In this document: positions 17,001 to 24,153 of the stretch, in pieces
Layout: each line of letters opens with the position of its first letter
Position numbering within the stretch: the stretch's first letter is position 1
NCBI GenBank assembly: GCA_029781855.1
Contig: JAKOVX010000128.1
Span: forward strand, 1-64,000
DNA: 64,000 nt
Origin: Acidobacteriota bacterium
Lineage (GTDB): Bacteria; Acidobacteriota; Blastocatellia; Pyrinomonadales; Pyrinomonadaceae
Direction of reading: 5' to 3'
Notes under the pieces: generated by a model
Seen by the model: only the letters and a program-made list of their open reading frames with translations
Databases searched by the model: none
What the model was told of the DNA's origin: nothing
Program-made: the position numbers and the translations under genes

Positions 17001-17838
17001 GATCAAGCTCACGCAGAAGCGTGCGTTCGACGGGGTTTCGTGGCGTCAGGTCGCGAGCGGAAATGCCGCCGGTGACGCTGCTCAGCCGCCCGGATTCGAC
17101 CTCGTGCCGGTCCGTGACGGGACCGCCGTTCCGGCGACCAACGAACAGTGGAAAGCACGGACGCCAAATTTCGAGATCCGGCTGTCGGACGACAGCGTGT
17201 TCAAATTTGCCGCGGGACGGCTGTCGCCGATCCTCAAAGGGGAATATTCGGACCCGGTCGTTACGCCGAACGGCAAATGGGCGATCGTAAACCGCGGAAT
17301 TACGGGCGACGGCGAGGAAAGCTCGCTCGTACGGATAAACTTACTTACCAATCGTGCGATTCCCGTAAAGTTGGAGGGATATCGGACGTTCGAGCCGAGC
17401 GCATACATAACATCGATCAACAAGGTGCTTGTCGTCGAAAAGCAGTATTACTACGGCGGCGAAACGATGCGCGAGATCAAGCCGCAGCTGGGCGAGGTTG
17501 CGATGGCCGACCCGGAAGCGTCGGAGATGATGCTGCTCGACCCCGACACCGGCGTAATGCAGCCGATCGTCGGCGAGATGGGGCCGCTCACGCAGCAAAC
17601 GTTCCGACCGCTCCAAAAGGCCGTGAAACCAAACGAATTTTGGGCCGCGATACCGGACGTCGAAAAGAAGACGACCAGTGTCGGCATCTACAACACGAAT
17701 AACTTCGGCTTCAAACCGGTGCTTCAGATCCCGAAGATCGTCTTCAACAGCATGTCGATGTGGGTGGACGAAGGCGAAGGTAAGATCTACTTCTGCTATC
17801 GCGGCCATTTGCTCAGCCTGCCGCTGAAACAACAGTGA
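14020..17838 (+). CDS. Large secreted HEAT-repeat protein
   Basis: The 1272-residue protein opens with a signal peptide (MKRVYSAIGLCAALLIFEAW, cleavage near SQAKT). Residues about 290-400 contain HEAT-like helical pairs (KYLDKMLELLKSDNKAVRTA, AMLPWLEDPNWANDVGGARM, ESVPGLIRTLDEKK). An unusual Ala/Asn linker (NAANAAANAASYAANLSAS) follows, then further helical repeats to about 740. An acidic segment lies around 760-810 and another near 960-990 (KAEDKDNDVEPEAE). The last 280 residues look like a beta-propeller (VVTPNGKWAIVNRG, MMLLDPDTGVMQPI). HEAT arrays mediate protein contacts, so a periplasmic or surface scaffold is plausible; no enzyme motif is seen. Confidence 0.75.
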   Translation: MKRVYSAIGLCAALLIFEAWVFLPASQAKTDVVDGLLRVPAPPPPNPLVSRHTGSKRLQDPYNVSNPPDDNAPTDELLEYWSAVQRQRQALGYTPDPSERTLGRLFKEIDKDHSKLLKLLGSFPDGEKTADFVKGIYDQEGTTGVFSKDERKTIKNWLVYHSPYFSNELYQMAEKTGDTDTYVTNQEELLALTRVDFDKARPLIDRLYANGPDKVSRVLARWALYRHALDTDATGDIERYRDELKAVVEDKTLSAPMRDLAMDALVSEKEWSGRDDWYTGLMADETLGDLGTYTGLTTLINVSPPEKYLDKMLELLKSDNKAVRTAAVRNLLLKGNGTKPEVIKAMLPWLEDPNWANDVGGARMGIINALSSIKLPESVPGLIRTLDEKKKQRVTSYAEATNVMVSRATNAANAAANAASYAANLSASTVASSSGRDIEVYAYRSPAVTALGFQADPAAGPALRRVLNEAQGYDRMTIIDALLKCRGFSVPEQVDAFESAVKKQVMAEELARAAANTNAPILDYYGDNSPYGKPGAPTQADIKQMIGQRLLISGEVPDDLVYGVIARIDVLDGREPRVAAAMREVVMRWPNATVNVLFLRDLKADKADVPSVIRLLAMRKLLRAQFSSDVFDSRAVSPTANGIVTCILEDTNDYDAILAADNAEAKTALLACARLIRAPLPVLKVAEYVHSSDQRLAAAAEKYLESEDSPAARAIVLGLHPGEAKILGATDAFYSGTDKESGGMYRQVLFASVDPTDPTAGTVSPGEIYEEDESYPGESEGPYARQEPEPENLENTEKTLQDEVKKDAELLGVYAYARNYVRIYKDRVIFSWDEDSSRYRERPLTTAEFDTLKFYLTDHHVDELVPFLACDTDPCTERELLMLGRNGGRRVYSDGGSYDFFNGLDRYFADLKREPGTLKYSLSREIPGLEILMANDDLEAETVWKSGSDLRVAVTDLPTRRRVEEEIDKAVEKAEDKDNDVEPEAEIAPSEALRIKLTQKRAFDGVSWRQVASGNAAGDAAQPPGFDLVPVRDGTAVPATNEQWKARTPNFEIRLSDDSVFKFAAGRLSPILKGEYSDPVVTPNGKWAIVNRGITGDGEESSLVRINLLTNRAIPVKLEGYRTFEPSAYITSINKVLVVEKQYYYGGETMREIKPQLGEVAMADPEASEMMLLDPDTGVMQPIVGEMGPLTQQTFRPLQKAVKPNEFWAAIPDVEKKTTSVGIYNTNNFGFKPVLQIPKIVFNSMSMWVDEGEGKIYFCYRGHLLSLPLKQQ

Positions 17839-17933
17839 AACAGCCTGCGAACTTGCGTTTTTTGTGAAAAGATTGTTTAATTACTGTTTGCTCTAACGGG
17901 CAAAATTTTAGCCGAAAGGGGGTGAGAAAATAA

Positions 17934-18185
17934 ATGGCTTTTATATCAATCGGTTCGAACGAATCTATCGAATCTGCACTTCGACGCTTTAAGCGTAAGG
18001 TGATCAGCGAAGAGATCATCAAGGATCTCAAAAAGCACGCTCACTTTATCCCGCCCGGCCAGAAAGCTAAGCTAAAGTCGGCAAACGCCCGCAAGCGAAA
18101 CCGCAGACGTTTTCGCCAACAGCGTCCGATGGGCGGCGGCATGAACAGCGGTGCCGGACGTCCGTCAGGTCCCTCTTCGCGGTAA
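17934..18185 (+). CDS. rpsU: 30S ribosomal protein bS21
   Basis: The 83-residue basic protein has the bS21 core: IGSNESIESALRRFKRKV followed by a long Lys/Arg-rich helix (KSANARKRNRRRF). Its C-terminal extension (MGGGMNSGAGRPSGPSSR) is longer and more Gly/Ser-rich than in Escherichia coli. bS21 binds the 30S platform and helps initiation. A strong AAGGGGGTGAG ribosome-binding site precedes the ATG and a terminator follows, so the gene can be expressed apart from surE. Confidence 0.95.
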   Translation: MAFISIGSNESIESALRRFKRKVISEEIIKDLKKHAHFIPPGQKAKLKSANARKRNRRRFRQQRPMGGGMNSGAGRPSGPSSR

Positions 18186-18208
18186 GCCGCGTTGAAACCA
18201 AAAAGGTT

Positions 18209-18252
18209 AAAAAGGTGAAAATGTGAAAGTTAATTTCGCTTTTCACCTTTTT
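18209..18252 (+). terminator. Rho-independent terminator after rpsU
   Basis: AAAAAGGTGAAAA (18209-18221) pairs with TTTTCACCTTTTT (18240-18252) around an 18-base loop, followed by further T. It ends 15 bases before the surE ATG, so surE transcription probably depends on read-through or an internal promoter. Confidence 0.75.
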
Positions 18253-18267
18253 TGATTTTCGATCCGA

Positions 18268-19020
18268 ATGCGCAAAGAACGACCAAGAATTCTGATAACA
18301 AACGATGACGGCATCCATTCCGAGGGCATCGCCGCGCTCGAACAGGCGATGAGCGACCTCGGCGATGTCTTTGTCGTGGCTCCGGAGGCCGAGATGAGCG
18401 GCGCATCGCACAGCCTGACGCTTTCGCGGCCGCTGCGGATACGGCAGGTTGACGAACGGCACTGGACCGTTGACGGTACACCGACGGATTGCGTCGTACT
18501 CGCCCTTAACCAGATCCTCGGGCCCGATATGCTTCCGGATATTTGCTGCTCCGGCATTAATCACGGCGCCAATCTCGGCGACGATGCGACGTATTCGGGA
18601 ACGGTCGCCGGAGCGTTGGAATCGACGATCCTCGGTGTTCCGGGCCTTGCATTCAGCTTGGTCGCGTACCGCGACCACGATTTTACCGAATCGGCCCGAA
18701 TCGCCCGCCAGGTGACCGAAAAGGCGCTTACGGAGGGCATTCCGGAGGGAACGCTGTTAAACGTAAACGTCCCGAAAGGCGTTCCTCGCGGACTGCGTGT
18801 GACAAAACAGGGATTTAAGACCGCTCGGCCGGTCATCAGCGAGCACATCGATCCGCGGGGCAAGCCGTATTATTGGATCGGCGAGCTTCGCGAAGGCTTT
18901 CGTGCCGAAGGCGGAACTGATTTTGAGGCGATCGACGAGGGCTACGTTTCAATTACGCCGATGAGGAGCGACCTGACCAATCACCACGTCCTCGGGCACC
19001 TGACCGACTGGAATAGCTAA
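18268..19020 (+). CDS. surE: 5'/3'-nucleotidase SurE
   Basis: The 250-residue protein has the SurE metal site: Asp13-Asp14 in ITNDDGI, Ser44 in EMSGASHS and Asn98 in SGINHGANLGDD. SurE dephosphorylates nucleoside monophosphates, and polyphosphate in some species, in the cytoplasm. It forms a stress-survival pair with pcm in many bacteria. Here pcm starts only 5 bases after its stop. Length is typical. No clear ribosome-binding site precedes the ATG, which lies just after the rpsU terminator. Confidence 0.96.
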   Translation: MRKERPRILITNDDGIHSEGIAALEQAMSDLGDVFVVAPEAEMSGASHSLTLSRPLRIRQVDERHWTVDGTPTDCVVLALNQILGPDMLPDICCSGINHGANLGDDATYSGTVAGALESTILGVPGLAFSLVAYRDHDFTESARIARQVTEKALTEGIPEGTLLNVNVPKGVPRGLRVTKQGFKTARPVISEHIDPRGKPYYWIGELREGFRAEGGTDFEAIDEGYVSITPMRSDLTNHHVLGHLTDWNS

Positions 19021-19025
19021 GATCG

Positions 19026-19709
19026 ATGAGTGTCACGGCACCAATGAAGAACAAGTCTGACGGATTCGAAATGGTCCGAGCGGCGATGGTCGACCGGTTG
19101 CGTCAGCATTACCACATCGCGGACGAACGTGTGCTCGAGGTGATGGACCATTTGCCGCGGCACGCTTTCGTGCCCGCCGCCCTTGTGCCGCAGGCGTACA
19201 AGGACAATGCCCTTCCGATCGCCGGCGGACAGACTATCTCGCAGCCGTTCATTGTGGCCCGAATGACGGAATTGCTCGAGCTGAAAGGTGACGAAAAGGT
19301 CCTCGAGATCGGTGCGGGAACCGGTTACCAAACTGCCGTGCTTGCGAGTTTGTGCCGCAAGGTTTTTGCGATCGAGCGTTTGCCGAACCTGGCAGATGAG
19401 GCCGATAAACGATTGAAAACATTGGGCTTCCGGAACCTGACGCTCAAGGCCGCCGACGGCACGACGGGTTGGGACGCTTATCATCCGTTCGACGCCATTC
19501 TGGTCGCCGCCGGCGGGCCGTCGATACCGGATCCGCTCGTTAAGCAGCTCAAGATCGGCGGAAAGCTCGTTATCCCGATCGGCAGCGAGCAGCGTTCGCA
19601 GATGCTCGTCCGCGTGACGCGAAATGCCGACGGCTACAAGCAGGAGAACTTTGGCCCGTGCTTCTTCGTGCCGCTGATCGGCGAACACGGCTGGAAACAG
19701 CAGCAATAA
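19026..19709 (+). CDS. pcm: Protein-L-isoaspartate O-methyltransferase
   Basis: The 227-residue protein has the PIMT signature GQTISQP at 68-74 and SAM-binding motif I EIGAGTGY at 94-101, followed by the post-I acidic residue in FAIERLPNLA. The enzyme methylates isoaspartyl residues in damaged proteins to start their repair. It is downstream of surE and its TAA overlaps the ATG of the DedA gene (TAATG), so the three genes form one operon. Later ATGs at residues 7 and 16 are possible starts. Confidence 0.96.
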   Translation: MSVTAPMKNKSDGFEMVRAAMVDRLRQHYHIADERVLEVMDHLPRHAFVPAALVPQAYKDNALPIAGGQTISQPFIVARMTELLELKGDEKVLEIGAGTGYQTAVLASLCRKVFAIERLPNLADEADKRLKTLGFRNLTLKAADGTTGWDAYHPFDAILVAAGGPSIPDPLVKQLKIGGKLVIPIGSEQRSQMLVRVTRNADGYKQENFGPCFFVPLIGEHGWKQQQ

Positions 19710-20407
19710 TGGAATACTTGACCGACCTATTTCACCAACTCCGGGAATTTTTGAATCCGAAGCTGCTCATAGACTGGCTGCTCGCTTTGCTCGGCAACTA
19801 CGTTTACTTTGGGCTATGGTTTGTGATCTTTGCCGAGGTCGGCCTCGCGGTCGGGTTTTTCCTGCCTGGCGATTCCCTGCTGGTCGTGTCGGGATTGATG
19901 GCGGCGACCGGGAAATTGAATGTTCTGTTGGTCATGCTCGCGTTCTTTCTCGGCTCGGTGATCGGCGACAGCACGGGGTACTGGACCGGGCGGTTCATGG
20001 GCAAGACGCTGTTTAACCGCGAGAGCTCGCGGATCTTTAAGCCCAGCCGCGTTGAAAAGGCTCACGCCTTCTTTGAGAAATACGGCGTAAAAACGGTCAT
20101 TTTGGCACGATTTGTCCCGATCGTACGGACGTTTGCCCCGCTTGTGGTCGGTGCCGCGGCAATGCCCTATCCGACGTATTTGTTTTTTAGCATCATCGGC
20201 GGGCTGCTCTGGATCTCGAGCATGGTGCTTGCCGGATACTTCCTCGGCGGCGTGATCGAGAACGCATTTCACATCAAGCTCGAGGACCATATCGAGAAGG
20301 TTGTGATCGTTGTCGTGTTCATTTCGATACTGCCGCCGATCTATGAATTTATCCGGCATAAATTTGGCCGGAAAGCCGTAGCGGAAGAACCTGAACCTGA
20401 GGTTTGA
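19709..20407 (+). CDS. DedA family (VTT/SNARE-associated) membrane protein
   Basis: The 232-residue protein starts at the ATG overlapping the pcm stop. It has the DedA features: an early hydrophobic helix (YVYFGLWFVIFAEVGLAVGF), the PGDSLLVVSG motif, the GDSTGYWTGR motif and the FVPIVRTFAPLVVGA helix hairpin. C-terminal membrane segments follow, and then a charged tail. DedA proteins are inner-membrane transporters; relatives flip undecaprenyl phosphate or phosphatidylethanolamine. Which substrate applies here is not visible. Confidence 0.92.
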   Translation: MEYLTDLFHQLREFLNPKLLIDWLLALLGNYVYFGLWFVIFAEVGLAVGFFLPGDSLLVVSGLMAATGKLNVLLVMLAFFLGSVIGDSTGYWTGRFMGKTLFNRESSRIFKPSRVEKAHAFFEKYGVKTVILARFVPIVRTFAPLVVGAAAMPYPTYLFFSIIGGLLWISSMVLAGYFLGGVIENAFHIKLEDHIEKVVIVVVFISILPPIYEFIRHKFGRKAVAEEPEPEV

Positions 20408-20447
20408 CTTGTCCGATGCGGTGAACTAGACTCTGTTAGTTAGTTGA

Positions 20448-20524
20448 CGGGGCGTGGCTCAGCCTGGTAGAGCGCACGGTTCGGGACCGTGAGGTCGCAA
20501 GTTCGAATCTTGCCGCCCCGACCA
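20448..20524 (+). tRNA. tRNA-Pro (anticodon CGG)
   Basis: A 77-base cloverleaf: acceptor stem CGGGGCG (20448-20454) pairs with CGCCCCG, the anticodon arm is CACGG-TTCGGGA-CCGTG with CGG at 20482-20484, the T loop is GTTCGAATC, and the CCA end is encoded. The D loop contains AGCCTGGTAGAGC. Confidence 0.97.
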
Positions 20525-20575
20525 TTTCCGACAAATGAGCAGTAACCACATCGGTTGCTGCTTTTTTGATTTTAG

Positions 20576-21106
20576 ATGCAGGTCTCCGATTCACAGATAA
20601 CGATCCGACAGGCGTCTGCCGACGACGCCGTGCTGCTCTCGGCTCTCGCGACGACGACGTTTTTCGAGGCGTATTTCGTACAGGACGAGTCGGCGAATCT
20701 CGCGGCGTATATTTACGATTCTTTTAAGCCCGAGACGCTGCGAGCCGAGATCGCCGACGCCGGTTCGCGGTTCTTCATCATTTCGGTCGACGGAAAAGCC
20801 GCCGGATACGCGAAGACCATCGACAATTCACGTGTCGAATGCATCAACGGCGACAAGGTCATCGAAATAAAGCGTATCTACCTTGTCGAACGTTTTTGGG
20901 GAAGCGGCTTCGGCAAGATATTGCTGGAGCACTGCATCGCGGATGCCAAAGAAAGGGGTTTCAAACAGCTATGGCTCGGAGTTTGGGAAGAGAATACACG
21001 TGCCCAGCGATTCTACGCGAAATTCGGCTTCGAACAGGTCGGAACCGTCACCTTTCCCTACGGTGATGTTTGCGGCACAAACCACGTACTCTCGATTCGG
21101 CTTTAG
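20576..21106 (+). CDS. GNAT family N-acetyltransferase
   Basis: The 176-residue protein has the GNAT fold with acetyl-CoA motif A at IKRIYLVERFWGSGFGKILL (the R/Q-x-x-G-x-G/A loop is FWGSGFG), followed by motif B WEENTRAQRFYAKFGFEQVG. The pattern is closest to the PaiA/diamine acetyltransferase branch, but substrate cannot be chosen from sequence. Its TAG overlaps the convergent queD stop (TTAG, 21103-21106). Confidence 0.9.
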   Translation: MQVSDSQITIRQASADDAVLLSALATTTFFEAYFVQDESANLAAYIYDSFKPETLRAEIADAGSRFFIISVDGKAAGYAKTIDNSRVECINGDKVIEIKRIYLVERFWGSGFGKILLEHCIADAKERGFKQLWLGVWEENTRAQRFYAKFGFEQVGTVTFPYGDVCGTNHVLSIRL

Positions 21107-21486
21107 TCCACCTGGTAAGTTGCAACACTGGTCGGGGTCTCGTAACAACGGACCTTATGAACACGAACGCGGCCGTCGCCGACACGGGTGTTGAGGTACT
21201 CAAGGAAATAACGAGCGAGGTTCTCGGCCGAGGGATTTAGTTCCTCATCGAACGGCGGCAGTTCGTTGAGATTGCGGTGGTCGAGGTATTTTACGATCTC
21301 ATCAGCCGCCTTTTTCAGATCGCCGAAATCGATCAGCAAGCCAATGTTGTTCAACTCCTCGCCGCGGGCAAAGATCTCGATCTTGTAGTTATGCCCATGC
21401 AGGTTCTCGCACTTCCCCTTGTACCCGCGCAACTGGTGGGCGGAAGAGAAATTACGTTCGATCATTACTTCAAAATAAGACGCCAT
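21103..21486 (-). CDS. queD: 6-carboxytetrahydropterin synthase / PTPS-like protein
   Basis: The 127-residue protein has the zinc histidines His17 (SSAHQL), His30 and His32 (LHGHNY), the catalytic Cys26, and the later ASP/His segment YLDHRNLNE plus the CYETPTS glutamate loop. QueD converts 7,8-dihydroneopterin triphosphate to 6-carboxytetrahydropterin in queuosine (preQ0) synthesis. Other queuosine genes are not in the window. The length and all motifs are typical. Confidence 0.93.
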   Translation of the reverse strand: MASYFEVMIERNFSSAHQLRGYKGKCENLHGHNYKIEIFARGEELNNIGLLIDFGDLKKAADEIVKYLDHRNLNELPPFDEELNPSAENLARYFLEYLNTRVGDGRVRVHKVRCYETPTSVATYQVD

Positions 21487-21518
21487 TGAATTGAATATAT
21501 CACGGAGACGGCCGGCGG

Positions 21519-24077
21519 TTAACTTCCCTTTTCGCCCTTAAGTCCCTCGGCCGCCTCGCCGTCGACCGAACGGAGGTGCAGGTCGCGCTGCGGGAACGGT
21601 ATCTCAATATTTGCTTCATTGAGAGCAGCATAAATGTTGGAAACGAGTTTGCTGCGAAGAGCGACCCAGTGCTCGGTATCGTCCGTCCAACCGCGAAGCT
21701 CGAAATCGATCGAGTTGTCGCCAAATCCCTTGAACAACGTAACCGGTGACGGATCATCGAGAATGTCCGGCTCGCTTGCGGCAATGCCCGTGAGGAGTTC
21801 CATTACCATTTTTGCGTCGGAGCCGTAGGCGACGCCGACCGGAATGTCGATGCGGCGGCGTTTGTCCGACATCGTCCAGTTAATAACCTCGTCCGAGATG
21901 AGCATACTGTTCGGCAATATGACGTCGGATCCGTCGACCTTACGGAGAACGCTGGCACGCAGGCCGATCTGCTTGAGTTCGCCGAGATGTTGGCCGATCT
22001 GAACAGAATCGCCGACCTTCACCGGCCGTTCGAAAAGCAAGATCAAGCCTGAAACGAAATTATTGATGATGTTCTGCAGCCCGAAACCGAGCCCGATACC
22101 GACGGCGCCGGCCACGATGGCAAATTTTGAGAGCTCAACGCCCAAAACCGCAAGCGCGATCATAAAACCGACGATGAGCACGACGTAGTGCACCATGGTC
22201 GAAACGGCATATGAGATCCCTGCTCCAAGGTCCATCCTCGGATAAACTTCCTCGTTTAGGACAAAACGTATGAAACGCGATATTACGAAAGCGAGCCAGA
22301 CCGCAAAGAGGAATACGATGATGTGCCCAAGCGAAAGCGAAAGTGATCCGAAGTCGATCTCGGCCGTAAGTACGCCCATTAGCCAGCCCACGACCACGTC
22401 GCGGATCGAGAACAAAATAAGAGCGACGTAAACCCACGAAATTACCGCGAGCCAGCGGACCAGCCTTTCGACCCGTGCACGGATCATGGCGCGGTGGTCT
22501 TTCATCATCCGCAGGTCGGACAGCGGGCGAACGCGGACCGCGAAATTGAAGAGACCGCTCAGTACCTCAGCCGCTGTGTAGAGAATCAGAGCCGCGTATG
22601 AACACCGAAGAATACCGTTCCCGATAATGAACCCGAGACCGACAAAGCCGAGGATGTTCGAGATCAGGGCCAGGGAAAAGATAGCGATGACGAACGGTAT
22701 GGCCCGGCGGATGGTCAGAAAGCCGCGAAAACTGGCTGCCTCGACCTGGGAAGCGAGCTTTTTCGAGCGAAGTAGCCAGATGAGAAGACCGACCGCCGTC
22801 AGCATTTCGGCGATAAAGAAAAGCCTCGAAACGATCGGCAACGCGGCAACGACATCCCTGATCCTGTCGAAAAAATAAAATCCGATCAGAATATCCAGTA
22901 TCAGGAAAAGCGGCTTGTCGACGAGTCGACGGAGCAGAATCACTACCGGCACGAGGGCCGCTGCGCCGAGCAGGGTCGAAAGCAGCTTTGGCGCCTGCGG
23001 GTAAAGGACGCTCCCGAAAAATATTGAAAGCAGGAGGGCGGCTGCAACCGGATGCCTGAAGATGTTTGCCGAGAGCTCGAGTTCGGAGTCCTTTTTTACC
23101 AACGGCGTAACACGTCGGCGGGCCCAGAAAAGCCCCGCTGCCAGCAACACAATGAATATGCCGTGAAAGAGGAATCTGTCGCTATGCGCATTTGCATAAC
23201 CTCGAAGGTCGGTGAAACGTGACGAAACCGATGCTCCGATCTCGCGGGAGATCCGCGAGAGGCTCAGTGACGACCAATCGAGCGTCCAGATCGCGGGATT
23301 GTCGCGAACAAACAGCCGTGAGAGAGCGATGGACCGGCTCTCCTTGATATCGGCCGTGACGGAGCTGACCTTGGTCTCGATATCGCTGACCCGCGTCTGA
23401 AAGGTCAGGAGTTTTGAGCGACGGGCTTCGACCAGTTTTTGTGTTTCATCGATCGCCGAGATCGTGTCGTTTATCCTTCGGATCAGCTGTTCGGGCACGA
23501 CATCGCCAGGTTGGGCCGGCACATTTGCCGCCGGTGCCGGCGGAGCAGTTACCGAATCCAGGGTTCGCTGCCATATGTCACGTAAATTCTTGAGATCCGA
23601 GATCCGCTTGTCGAGCTCTGCGGTCTGAGACTGGAGATCGGACTTCCAACCCGAAATAGTGGTCGCATATCCGTCCCATTCCCGCTGTACGGTGTTGAGT
23701 TCGTCGAGCGAGATCCCGTTCCGGATCAGATCGTTAGTCTCGGGCATTTGCGAGTCGACCTTATTCGCCAGTCCGGCTATTTCATCTTGGAGAACGACAT
23801 TGTTCGGGCTGCCGTTCAGGAATACTTTGATGTCCTGCAGCTTTGCCGTCGTCGCGTCCGCCTGCTCAACGATCGCGGAAAGCGGTATCGGTGTTGGCGA
23901 GGGAGTAGGTACCAGGGTCGGAGAAGGAGTTGGTGATGCTGAATTGGTGTTTGTCAGCGAGGGTACCTGCGACGGCACGATCCCAGCCAAGCTCAAAACG
24001 ATGAACAGCACGATCGCGCCGGCGCGCAGATAAAACTGAGCGTCGCCGCCGTGTTCTCTGAAGCCTCCAATTCTCAT
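21519..24077 (-). CDS. MscS/MscK-type mechanosensitive ion channel with periplasmic coiled-coil domain
   Basis: The 852-residue protein begins with a hydrophobic signal or anchor (YLRAGAIVLFIVLSLAGIVP) and a Ser/Thr/Pro linker (SPTPSPTLVPTPSPTPIPLS). About 200 residues of coiled coil follow (LQSQTAELDKRISDLKNLRD), then some ten membrane helices. The C-terminal MscS core has the pore helix GAVGIGLGFGLQNIINNFVS and the beta domain PVKVGDSVQIGQHLGELKQI and PNSMLISDEVINWT. Such channels open under membrane tension during osmotic downshock. The large periplasmic part is MscK-like but lacks features I can assign further. Confidence 0.9.
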   Translation of the reverse strand: MRIGGFREHGGDAQFYLRAGAIVLFIVLSLAGIVPSQVPSLTNTNSASPTPSPTLVPTPSPTPIPLSAIVEQADATTAKLQDIKVFLNGSPNNVVLQDEIAGLANKVDSQMPETNDLIRNGISLDELNTVQREWDGYATTISGWKSDLQSQTAELDKRISDLKNLRDIWQRTLDSVTAPPAPAANVPAQPGDVVPEQLIRRINDTISAIDETQKLVEARRSKLLTFQTRVSDIETKVSSVTADIKESRSIALSRLFVRDNPAIWTLDWSSLSLSRISREIGASVSSRFTDLRGYANAHSDRFLFHGIFIVLLAAGLFWARRRVTPLVKKDSELELSANIFRHPVAAALLLSIFFGSVLYPQAPKLLSTLLGAAALVPVVILLRRLVDKPLFLILDILIGFYFFDRIRDVVAALPIVSRLFFIAEMLTAVGLLIWLLRSKKLASQVEAASFRGFLTIRRAIPFVIAIFSLALISNILGFVGLGFIIGNGILRCSYAALILYTAAEVLSGLFNFAVRVRPLSDLRMMKDHRAMIRARVERLVRWLAVISWVYVALILFSIRDVVVGWLMGVLTAEIDFGSLSLSLGHIIVFLFAVWLAFVISRFIRFVLNEEVYPRMDLGAGISYAVSTMVHYVVLIVGFMIALAVLGVELSKFAIVAGAVGIGLGFGLQNIINNFVSGLILLFERPVKVGDSVQIGQHLGELKQIGLRASVLRKVDGSDVILPNSMLISDEVINWTMSDKRRRIDIPVGVAYGSDAKMVMELLTGIAASEPDILDDPSPVTLFKGFGDNSIDFELRGWTDDTEHWVALRSKLVSNIYAALNEANIEIPFPQRDLHLRSVDGEAAEGLKGEKGS

Positions 24078-24153
24078 TCGTCTCTCTTAATTATAGAGAA
24101 CCGGGAGGGATACGTGAAACTCCAGCAACCGAAAGGGGTTTGTCGACGCGATG

